The notes beneath the pieces were generated by a model, which had not been told where the DNA came from, searched no databases, and was given only the letters and a program-made list of their open reading frames with translations. From NCBI GenBank assembly GCA_018398765.1, contig JAHBMJ010000704.1:30122-41776 (forward strand): a stretch of DNA of 11,655 nucleotides, read 5' to 3'. Positions 1 to 6,475 of this stretch are shown piece by piece. This DNA is from Chromera velia. Lineage: Eukaryota > Sar > Chromeraceae. Position numbers and translations under genes: made by a program. Positions within the stretch are counted from its first letter, which is position 1, and each line of letters starts with the position of its first letter.

Positions 1-14
1 GGGGGGGGGGGGGG
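1..14. repeat. Poly-G run at window edge
   Basis: Fourteen consecutive G residues open the window. Similar G runs recur at 1627-1636, 1644-1653 and 9791-9801, so long G tracts are a feature of this genome or its assembly. Such runs are typical places for contig breaks and length errors. Confidence 0.95.
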
Positions 15-133
15 ATGGCAACATGACATGTAGGTGTCCTTGTTTAGCCAGACCACCCCTGTGTAGCTACTCAAAAGGCTTGTATCGGATGCATACCTAG
101 CCAGCGTGGGGGATGCAGAAATCTATGGAATCG
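15..133. other. Short stretch of unique sequence, no gene seen
   Basis: This mixed-composition sequence lies between the poly-G edge and the TTC tract. It has stops in the plus-strand frames, and no motif was recognised. It could be the 5' part of an intron whose 3' end is the TTC tract at 134-213, but no donor can be fixed. Confidence 0.4.
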
Positions 134-213
134 TTTCTCTTCATCTTCTTTTTCTTCTTCTTCTTCTTCTTCTTCTTCTTCTTCTTTACCCTTCTCTTCT
201 CCCTCTCCTGCAG
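134..213 (+). repeat. (TTC)n pyrimidine tract ending in a 3' splice-site-like CAG
   Basis: A (TTC)n/(CTT)n microsatellite runs from about 142 to 187. It is followed by a nearly pure pyrimidine stretch ending CCTCTCCTGCAG at 202-213. Pyrimidines followed by CAG and then purine-rich open sequence is the textbook layout of a spliceosomal 3' splice site. The repeat-coding frame starts right here, which supports an acceptor. There is no transcript evidence. On the minus strand the same tract is (GAA)n. Confidence 0.6.
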
Positions 214-530
214 ATAGGCAGATAGACAGACAGCCAGAAGAATCAGAGAGAAACAGACAAAGAGGAAAACCTCCAAGACAGGCGGATAGACAGACCGACA
301 AACAGCCAGTGGAACTAAGAAGAAACAGACGTAGAAAAAGACTCTTAGCACAGGCAGGCAGACAGACTGATAGGCAGCCTACAGACCCAGGAAGGAGGAG
401 ACGAAGAGGCAGACCTCCAAGGCAGGCAGATAGACAGATAGACATACAGCAAGCAGAAATAGAAAGAGAGGAGAGCAATAGGAAGCCACCTAAACAGACA
501 GCCAGACAGACAGAAAGTGAAGAGGAAGAT
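207..530 (+). repeat. 72-bp tandem repeat coding for a 24-residue unit
   Basis: Units start at 207 (first codon degenerate), 279, 351, 423 and 495, each exactly 72 bp (24 codons) apart; the fifth is partial. The consensus in frame is QA(D/G)RQ(T/I)DxQP, then about ten mostly Arg/Glu/Asn residues, ending (R/K)xPP(R/K). Each unit begins with CAGACAGA-like sequence, so the array probably grew from a (CAGA)n core. Reading-frame length and residue pattern are kept in all units, although units differ at many bases. Confidence 0.8.
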
Positions 531-797
531 GCATATATGTATGATCATGCTTCCTCTATCTCTGTCTTTTGTCTTCCCATCTGTGATGTATGTGGGGGAG
601 TACTGGGAGTAGGGGGGTGCGGGGGTTTCTTTTGTAAAGAAGAGAAGACAGAAGAGGAGAGCAGCGCCACTGATGAGGCGGGAAGCGAGGCTCCCCCCCC
701 CATGACTCGCATTGTGGAAATTGTGTCTATCAGGGGAGGAAATAGAAGAAAGAGAGAATACGAAATCAGACGAGAAGAATGGGAAAGGACTGTATAG
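210..797 (+). CDS. Arg/Gln-rich tandem-repeat protein, probable exon or exons
   Basis: The product is not recognised. The frame is open from inside the TTC tract to TAG at 795-797. It holds four 24-residue basic repeats (210-494), an acidic stretch (ESEEEDAY), a Gly/Cys-rich segment encoded by G runs (about 580-630), a second acidic stretch (EEKTEEESSATDEAG), and a basic end containing MTRIVEIVSIR and KREYEIRREEW. The segment from about 538 to 640 could be an intron that joins the two acidic parts, because GTATGA occurs at 539 and TTCTTTTGTAAAG at 628-640. The array reads as low-complexity, charged and probably disordered. It might be ORF1 of the LINE that follows, but no zinc knuckle or RRM is visible, so it may equally be an unrelated gene. 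An in-frame ATG is lacking before 207, so the true start is upstream. Confidence 0.35.
   Translation, partial: ADRQIDRQPEESERNRQRGKPPRQADRQTDKQPVELRRNRRRKRLLAQAGRQTDRQPTDPGRRRRRGRPPRQADRQIDIQQAEIEREESNRKPPKQTARQTESEEEDAYMYDHASSISVFCLPICDVCGGVLGVGGCGGFFCKEEKTEEESSATDEAGSEAPPPMTRIVEIVSIRGGNRRKREYEIRREEWERTV
594..625 (+). other. G-quadruplex motif
   Basis: Four G runs (5, 3, 6 and 5 Gs) are separated by loops of 6, 4 and 3 nt, which fits the canonical intramolecular quadruplex pattern. It lies inside the open frame and encodes a Gly-rich segment. Whether it folds is inference. Confidence 0.6.
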
Positions 798-911
798 GTC
801 TCGGCCTCACTTGTGCCTCAATCGATAAAAGCCGCTTTCTGGGCTGGCAGAAGATGAAAGCCGATCACTGGCCTCAAAAAGGCACCTCACCCTACCCCTT
901 CATCACGTCAG

Positions 912-1120
912 TCTTCTTTTCCCTCCTCCTCTTCCTCCTCCTCCTCCTCTTCTTCTTCTTCTTCTTCTTCTTCTTCTTCTTCTTCCTCCTCTTCTTTTTC
1001 TTCTTCTTCTCCTTCTTCTTCTTCTTCTTCTTTTTTTTTTTTTTTTTTCTTCTTCTTCTTTTTCTTTTTCTTCCTCCTTCTCCTCCTCCTCTTCCTCCTC
1101 CTCTTCATCTTCCTCTTCCC
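912..1120. repeat. Long homopyrimidine tract, (CTT)n/(CCT)n/T18
   Basis: From 912 to 1106 every base is C or T (195 nt). One A at 1107 interrupts it, and it then continues to 1120. It contains (CTT)n, (CTC)n and a long T run near 1030-1048. Pyrimidine-rich sequence resumes to about 1250, with a possible acceptor (TTATTTTCTCAG, ending at 1186) and another near 1254. Both strands are open over it only because of composition (Phe/Leu/Ser or Glu/Lys/Arg), so I do not call it coding. It may be an intron 3' part or an inserted microsatellite before the endonuclease domain. Confidence 0.9.
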
Positions 1121-1255
1121 GCCCCTCTGCTTTCACGTCAATTCCAGACTGGGTTCTCAAACCGTCTCCTCCTTTTATTTTCTCAGAATGAACCTTTTCC
1201 CTCTTCTTCTTTTTCTTTCTCTTCTTCTTCTTCATCTTCTTCCTCTGCAACCAGC

Positions 1256-2240
1256 ATGCGAAACATGACAGTGAATGGAAGAAGGCTGTCCATTGCCACG
1301 CTGAATGTCGGGGATCTTGATTCTCGTCTCGGGAATGAATCGCTTAACCGGTGGTTGGAAGGGATCGATGTTGCAATCCTGACTGAAATAAAGTACACAA
1401 CCACTTCAATCAACATACCCACCCACACAGGAAAAAACTTCAGTCATCGAGAATGGTACAGAAGAAAGCTGGGGGTACACAAAAGAGCAAAGGACAGGGA
1501 AGTAAAAACAGGGGGGGTATGTATCCTTGTCCAATCATGCTTGGTCGCTAGTCTGAAGCCCTTTTAGGAGTTGGTGGGGCCCAGTATGGTCAAACTAACA
1601 CTCAGGAGCTGCTTGCCGGCCCAGGAGGGGGGGGGGCGAATGNGGGGGGGGGGCGAATGCATCTCTGCACATTTTCGGTGTCTATCTCCTCCAATCGGGG
1701 GCAGAGAAGAGACTAAGAAACAATGAACCGAAAGAGGTAGAGAGAGAGACGCTTCTCAACGCAGTCTATGATGTTCCGCTATGCGACCTTCGCATTATGG
1801 CAGGAGACTTCAATTGCCACATAGGAAAGGAGGTCCCTAAGGGAATTTCATGGGAAAGGGAACAGATTGAGTGGGCAGGTGACTTACAAGAGATCTTGGA
1901 AGGCAAGGGGGAAGAAGCAATCGAGGGACTGTCTCGCCGCTCTGACTGTCGTTCAATCGTAAACGAACCAGGAAGAGCTGCCATTCGCTTTTATGAGAAA
2001 GCAAACCTCTTTCCCTTGAATGGCCTGTCTTAGAAAGATGAAAAGAAAGGGATTGAAGTCGACTTCACAGGGGCTTGCACTTATTATGAAGGGGGTGCCC
2101 CAGCTACGGTCATTGATTTGTTTTTGGTTGATCCTCCTCTTCTTGGTTTATGGAATTCTTTTGAGGTTGAGCTACAGCCTGACACAGCCCCCGAACATGC
2201 GGCCGTTTCTCTATCTCTCAACCTTCCATCTCCGCCAAAA
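1256..2240 (+). pseudogene. LINE ORF2, APE-type endonuclease domain
   Basis: This domain would nick target DNA to prime reverse transcription. From ATG 1256: TLNVG (catalytic Asn, residue 17), ILTEIK (metal-binding Glu, residue 44) and TGGVCILV. The frame has TAG at 1565-1567 and then continues as ELVGPSMVKLTL. After the N at 1643 the reading moves to another frame: FGVYLL, then MAGDFNCHIG at 1797 (the GDFN motif), LNG, TAG at 2031-2033, TVIDLFLV, and PEHAAVSL (the His motif, usually SDH, about 2190-2210). All catalytic landmarks except the Ser-Asp of SDH are recognisable. The two TAGs and one frame change would prevent a full-length product unless they are assembly errors or are removed from the RNA. 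ATG 1256 is chosen because homology begins a few residues later. Confidence 0.8.
1627..1659. repeat. Duplicated G10-CGAATG flanking an N
   Basis: The 16-mer made of ten Gs plus CGAATG occurs at 1627-1642 and again at 1644-1659, with the single ambiguous base N at 1643 between the copies. The endonuclease frame changes across this point. The simplest reading is an unmerged contig overlap, or sequence of uncertain length, in an assembly. Confidence 0.85.
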
Positions 2241-3002
2241 CCGAATAACAACTCGCCGCCTCACCTTTCCTTTGTCCCATCCCCTTCTTTCACGAAGCCA
2301 GGAAGGCAAACGCCGGTCACCAATGATGAGATGATGCCTCTGGTAACTTCGGTAAAAGATTTAGTAGGGAAGCTTTGGCCTGGGTTGTGGGACGCCGGGA
2401 TTCAGAAATCGAAAAAAGAAGGCAAGCCTATTCCATCCATACCTTCGCCTCCTCCTTCTCCCCTCTTCCCCCTTCCCCTTGTGTCCGTCCCTTCTTTCTA
2501 CCCCGATACTCAGATACCACCTTCTGCCTTTCCGTCTTCCACTTGTTCTATCTCTGTGCCACCGAGAAGCCAAATAGCCAGACTCACCCAACAGTGGGAG
2601 CATGTACTCGCACAACCCAAGGAGAGAAAACGAAAGCCAACTCATCCGAGGAAAAGTGAAAGGAAGGAAAAGGCTGTCGCACCTTGGAGAGATCAAGAAC
2701 ACAGGGAGATTCAGAAGAGAGTTAGATCTGCAGAAAGGGAATGGAAGGAAAAAAAGGAACTCTGGGGGGACGAAGACGAGCGGTGCATCACAGCAAAGAG
2801 AAAGATGAACAGGTTAAACAGAGAGAGAGGGAAGTTAATAGCAAGAAAAAAGAGAAAGTATGCCATTCTTCAGGTAGAGAGACTCGCGGAAGAAGCTGCT
2901 AAGGACCCAGCAGCCCTATGGAAATGGAGGAGGGAGAGAAAAAAGGCAGAGAGTGGGAGTGAGGGAGAAAAGCCATCTGCCTTTTCGTTTTCAAATTTTT
3001 AG
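2241..3002 (+). pseudogene. LINE ORF2, basic linker between endonuclease and RT
   Basis: The same frame continues with a Pro/Ser-rich, pyrimidine-encoded section (about 2430-2570). A highly basic helical region follows, with APWRDQEHREI, REWKEKKELW, RKKRKYAIL and DPAALWKWRRERK. LINE linkers typically have this pattern: a PWW-like start, Arg/Lys-rich helices, then a D-P-x-x-L-W motif before the RT. TAG at 3000-3002 interrupts it, preceded by a pyrimidine-rich ATTTTTAG. The next codons (ADVFSEDG) continue without a frame change. The Pro/Ser segment is probably a low-complexity expansion. Confidence 0.7.
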
Positions 3003-4367
3003 GCCGATGTGTTCAGTGAGGACGGACTGGAGCCTCAAAAGAAGGATGAAACACCAGCTCCCCCCCCGGCACCTTTCTTCTCTTTCGATAAATGTGAGAA
3101 GATACTGAAAGCAATCGACCCAAAGAAGGCAGCCGGCCTCGAAAGAATCTCCCCAGGGCCTGCGCAGGTACATTTATGCTTTTCCTCTTCTCGTCTGTCT
3201 CGTTTTCTTCTTTTCATTTTCTTCAATCTTTTTCTCCTTTTTTCTTTCTAGCCAGAAAAGTGGAACTTCATTCGAATCGCCCCTGTTTCAAAAGGTTACG
3301 TCTCTCCCTCTTGTGACGAATGGAGGCCCATATATATCGTCTTCCTTCTGGTAAAGTTGTTCGCATTGTTCATGGATGGCCGGTTAAGGGAAACAACGAA
3401 TATAGATGAACGACAGGTGGGTTTCAGGAAGGGGGTCGGTACAAGGGAAGCGATAGCTGCTCTTCATGCTCTCACGGCTTCAGCAAAGAAGAGACACAGA
3501 CCCCTCCTTGCAGCGTTTGTTGACTTCAGCAAGGCATTTGACCGAGTACCCAGAAAAAAAATGATTGACAGACTTAGAGAGGAAGGAGTCAGCAAGAAGG
3601 ACGTGTGCATGATTCATTCCATGTATATGAACGTGTGGGGAAGGGTGGATGGGTCGGATTGGGTCTTTCCCGAAAGTGCAGGGGTAAAACAAGGAGATCC
3701 ACTTTCTCCTCTTCTTTTTCTTTTGTTTATTAATAATATTCATTCTGCTCTGAGTGTTGAAGGGAGGGAAGCTGTTAACGGCTTAGATGGAGAATCAGAT
3801 ATAAATGAAAGACAAAGGGGGGGAGAATGTGGAGAGAGGAGGGAGGAGAGTGAAACAACGGAGCAGCGACCCCGTATCCCTGAGGAGATAAGATTGGCGG
3901 ACTTACTGCTTGAGAGCATAGGTTACGCAGACGATCTTGTTATTTTTGCTCACTCTTCTTCTGACCTGCAGTGGCGTTTGGACCGTTTGGCCTCTTATTG
4001 TCAGGAACATGGGTTGAAAGTGAATTTAAAGAAAACAAAAGTTCTCGCACTCTCAGGCTCAAGAAGGGAAATAGAAGGGGAAGTGACTTTTGAAGGGAAG
4101 ACAGTTGAACGTGTAGAGAGCTATAAATACCTTGGGTGTCGTGTGTTTAAGGGAGGGGACCCACGAAAAGCAGTCAGGGACCGACTTGAAAGTGCTGAAC
4201 GCTGTTTGGGGGCAGTGATGGGCACTTGTTCATCCTTAGGTCCTTTGCCCCCCCGATGCAAAGTTCGTTTACTGCAGGCGCTCTGGGAGCCGGTGGCAAC
4301 GTACTCGCTGGAAGCCTTACCGGTAAGTCAGAGAGATATCGTTGCACTTGATGCATTGCAGCTTTGA
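3003..4367 (+). pseudogene. LINE ORF2, reverse transcriptase domain
   Basis: This domain is an RNA-directed DNA polymerase. In one frame are KKAAGLERI (motif 0/1), PEKWNFIRIAPVSKG, EWRPI, QVGFRKGVGT, FVDFSKAFDRVPR (motif A, first catalytic Asp, codon 3522), VKQGDPLSPLLFLLFINNI (motif B), GYADDLVIF (motif C, Asp pair within 3924-3935), LKVNLKKTKVL (motif D) and YKYLGC (motif E). All three catalytic Asp residues are present. An acidic insert of roughly 35-40 residues lies between motifs B and C. TAG at 3249-3251 is the only stop inside the core and is also the last three bases of a GT-AG intron-like segment (3168-3251). TGA at 4365-4367 falls in the thumb-like region, in LDALQL-stop-FVRW, where Arg is usual in this family. 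One CGA-to-TGA change would explain it. Confidence 0.9.
3168..3251 (+). other. Candidate 84-nt intron (or coding helix with a stop)
   Basis: CAG/GTACAT begins and TTTCTTTCTAG ends a segment rich in T and C. It is 84 nt (28 codons), phase 0, so removal leaves the frame intact and deletes the TAG at its end. Against an intron: read as protein it gives FFN followed by eight positions and then PEKW, the spacing usual for LINE RTs at this point. Removal would also shorten the normal distance between KAAG and PEKW from about 42 to 14 residues. Confidence 0.45.
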
Positions 4368-5280
4368 TTTGTGCGCTGGACATTCCGTTTGCCCTATAAC
4401 TCTTTCAAGGTGCCAACTTTGGTTTCGGTTGACAATGGGGTGCATCCCATGAGAGAGATCCTTTCTTATCGGTTGGGAGGTTTCATAGAAAGCATAAAGA
4501 GAACAGAAAGGGAGGTTCCTCGGGCAGTCTGGGATGCATGGCACAGATCGCTGACCCCGGTGTAGGCTAATTCAGCCAGTAGCATGCTTCAGACAATCGC
4601 ACTAGATCTTTTGAGAAAAGAAAGCCAGAGAGGGAGAAACAGAACGAATAAATGGATACTCAGGCAAAAAGCAAGGGAAAGGGAAGCCTCAGAATAGTTA
4701 TCGGAATGGTTGACTTCAAGACCCGTCGGCGAGCATAGGCTCACCCGTTTATGTGACATCTATCTACGCAACTCCCGACTAAGTAATTTAAATTTATTTT
4801 CAGATAGAAAACCGATCGCACCAGCGTCTGGCCATGTTGCTTTTAGGGGGGAGGGTTAGAAGGGGGTGGGGTTATATAGTTCAATTGCGTACTCTGCCTC
4901 GCTCTCTCTTATCTGGTGGTTCTCTTTTCACTTCTCTCCTTCGAGCATGTGCCAGTGGGGGAAAGAGACACGGTGGATCCTGCGAAGAACACTGTATTCA
5001 CTGTCGTGCAGTCGAAGGTAAAAAGGTGATCGACGATGCGGTGCATCGATTGTCTGCGTGCGTGCGAACAGAGCAGCTTAGATCCAAACTTCATTCACTG
5101 GCAGGGAGAGTGAAAAAGAGAACAGGAATCGGTGAAAGGGTCTGTAGAGCAAGATGGACTGCTGCAGCTGGGAGAAGAGGTATTGGGGAAGAAGAGACAT
5201 ATGTAAGAGAGCTCGTTTTATTCATTGTGGACCGGGAGCCAAAGAAGACAAGTGCACTGATCGAAACTTGTCTGAAATGA
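4368..5280 (+). pseudogene. LINE ORF2, C-terminal domain with zinc motif
   Basis: The frame continues after TGA 4365 as FVRWTFRLPYNSF and DNGVHPMREIL, then is cut by TAG at 4563-4565 and 4695-4697. Somewhere in 4740-4857, perhaps at the G runs near 4846, coding shifts by one frame and continues to TGA 5278-5280. The last part has C-x2-C-x13-H-x4-C (codons 4993-5061). This matches the general C-C-H-C pattern of the zinc-binding segment found after the RT in many LINEs (C-x2-C...H-x4-C followed by R). It probably binds RNA or DNA. Charged helices follow to the end. Confidence 0.7.
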
Positions 5281-5336
5281 GTGCACGCACGTCAAGTGCA
5301 CTGATCGAAGCTTGTCTGAAATGAGTGCACGCACGT
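5249..5336 (+). repeat. 44-bp tandem duplication at the ORF2 end
   Basis: Copies at 5249-5292 and 5293-5336 differ at one base (A/G at 5265 versus 5309). Each contains two GTGCAC palindromes and a TGA. The stop codon of ORF2 lies inside the first copy, and the second copy repeats the last coding residues after it. This is either a recent duplication or part of the 3' recognition structure of the element. Confidence 0.92.
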
Positions 5337-5524
5337 CTTATGTGGTTGTTCAGCTTTTAGCTTCAGCCTAGGCTGTGGAGGGTCGTGGTTGTTCATATTC
5401 ATGCGGAAGCAGGCTAAGGTGCGGCGGTTTGCTTCTTTTGTTTACAACTGCATGCATGGGTTGCCATTTGTCTCTGGTTTCAGAGACTCTAGACTTAACC
5501 ACAATTAAGTAAGTAAGTAAGTAT
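5337..5524 (+). other. LINE 3' UTR and (TAAG)n tail
   Basis: About 170 bp of non-coding sequence follows the tandem repeat. It ends GACTTAACCACAATTAAG and then (TAAG)n at about 5505-5523, which passes directly into (TA)n. LINEs commonly end in a short microsatellite instead of poly-A, so the tail is taken as the 3' end. Confidence 0.6.
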
Positions 5525-5575
5525 ATATATATATATATATATACATATCATCATCATCATCATCATCATCATCAT
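5521..5575. repeat. (TA)n followed by (ATC)n microsatellites
   Basis: TA repeats run from 5522 to 5544 and ATC repeats from about 5547 to 5575. The ATC tract could be the tail of a second element on the minus strand, because the sequence beyond it (5577-5660) belongs to the chromodomain ORF's 3' flank. Confidence 0.9.
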
Positions 5576-5657
5576 ACGCCATCGCTATCGGCCCATAATA
5601 GGCGTCTAGCGTTCGGCAAGTCATAACATGCAAGGCAGATTATTAATTGATAGACCT

Positions 5658-5861
5658 TTATTTCACAATATTTCGCAAATAGTTTAACAACTGCATTTTT
5701 TTCTCAAACTCTTCCACTTCTGGCAGGGCATGCTTGTGTATGAGCGAGGCTGCTTCATGTGATGTTGACTGCCAGCCATGCCATGCCACCTCATAACGCC
5801 ATCCTGTTCCCTGCTTGTACTTCCTAAGAATTTCCTTCACCTGACAGCCCTGAACCCAGCA
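5658..5861 (-). CDS. Chromodomain-like fragment
   Basis: Read on the minus strand, the frame runs from about 5861 (after TA repeats) to TAA at 5658-5660. It contains VKEILRKYKQGTGWRYEVAW, HGWQSTSHEAASL and LPEVEEFEKK. This follows the chromodomain pattern: V-x-x-I-L...G-x-x-Y-x-V-x-W-x-G-(W/Y)...T-W-E-P...L...ELIEEFE. Two aromatic-cage positions are kept (W of VAW, W of HGW). The first is Cys and the WEP Trp is His. Chromodomains read methylated histone H3 tails and are also found at the C-terminus of chromovirus (Ty3/gypsy) integrases. A terminal chromodomain with nothing upstream but repeats suggests such an integrase remnant, though a host gene exon is possible. AATAAA (plus 5657-5662) overlaps the stop codon and could serve as its poly-A signal. 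Confidence 0.5.
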   Translation of the reverse strand, partial: CWVQGCQVKEILRKYKQGTGWRYEVAWHGWQSTSHEAASLIHKHALPEVEEFEKKMQLLNYLRNIVK

Positions 5862-5932
5862 TATATATATATATATATATATATAATATTTTCTCTTCAA
5901 TGAATGTATATATATATATATATATATATATA
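5861..5932. repeat. Two (TA)n tracts
   Basis: (AT)12 spans 5861-5884 and (TA)13 spans 5906-5931, separated by 21 bp. They cut off the upstream side of the minus-strand chromodomain frame. Translation through them gives only Tyr/Ile repeats and is not counted as coding. Confidence 0.95.
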
Positions 5933-6299
5933 AACTCATGTTTTAAAAGTTAAAAAAAAATAAAAATTTATGATGGTTCGCCTTCCTATTTTCTCTGTAT
6001 CTTTCATTTCTAGCTTTCATCTAAGTCTGGATCTAAAGTGAAGTTAAAAGCTAGGTCTAGAGGCTAGAGCTAAGTCTAAAGTGAATGTAATATAAGAACT
6101 AGCATAGGAAGTAAAACTCTGGGTAAAAGTAGAATTCTGTCTAGTGTTATATCACTCTGAGGCCAGTCTTTGCCTCAATCAAATCTACTCTCTGTTTTGA
6201 AAGAGCGACATGACCTGCAAGATCTGAATCCACATTTTCTGGCTGGTACCTCAATGTATCTCACATTTTCATATATCCCCGCAATATTCTCCAGGAAGA
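5933..6299. other. AT-rich intergenic sequence
   Basis: No gene is supported. A short A-rich stretch (about 5951-5968) and two similar pieces containing TAAGTCT and TAAAGTGAA (near 6020-6045 and 6073-6090) suggest old local duplication. Stops are frequent in all frames. Confidence 0.6.
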
Positions 6300-6475
6300 T
6301 GAAGAAGATGACGAGGATGAGGAGGAGAGGATAAGTGATTGAGTGAGTAAGTAAGTGAATAAATGAGTGAGGTGAGTGAGTGAGTGGGTGAGTGAGTCAG
6401 TGGGTGAGGTGAGTGAGTAAGATGAGTGAGTCACTGAGTAAGTAAGTGAGTGAATCAGTAAACAGATGAGTGAAT
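6300..6475. repeat. (GAW)n then (GAGT/GTAA)n tetranucleotide array
   Basis: An acidic-codon-like purine stretch at about 6295-6333 passes into an imperfect array of TGAG, TAAG, TGAA and TGGG units up to 6475. The same units occur at 9802-9840 inside the ankyrin intron and at the LINE tail near 5505-5523. Confidence 0.9.

Larger units (their letters stand above)
1256..5524 (+). mobile_element. Non-LTR (LINE) retrotransposon, decayed
   Basis: Domains occur in the standard order of an APE-type LINE second ORF: endonuclease (1256-2240), basic linker (about 2280-3002), reverse transcriptase (3003-4367), and C-terminal domain with a Cys-Cys-His-Cys motif (4368-5280). A short 3' UTR and a (TAAG)n tail follow at about 5505-5523. 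Such elements copy their RNA into a nicked genomic target. The 5' limit is unknown: the tandem-repeat frame at 210-797 could be ORF1. I see no clear target-site duplication. The total of about 1,340 codons is on the long side for an ORF2, partly because of low-complexity insertions (Pro/Ser-rich near 2430-2560 and an acidic insert near 3770-3880). Clade is undetermined. Confidence 0.88.

Noticed and set aside
71-478. Open frame on the minus strand with Cys/Leu/Ser repeats
   Set aside because: It is the complement of the 72-bp repeat, open because the period is a multiple of three. Its end is a run of Glu/Lys from GAA repeats. The plus strand has a splice-like junction, so it is preferred, though not proven.
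903-1250. Minus-strand Glu/Lys/Arg-rich frames
   Set aside because: These are pure translation of the (GAA)n/(GAG)n tract, with no domain content.
2361-2702. Minus-strand frame and plus-strand alternative frames over the LINE linker
   Set aside because: These are shadows of the linker frame, which matches LINE architecture.
6295-6340. Small acidic exon before the tetranucleotide array
   Set aside because: It is only a GAT/GAA/GAG simple repeat, with a stop directly after it and no supporting neighbour.
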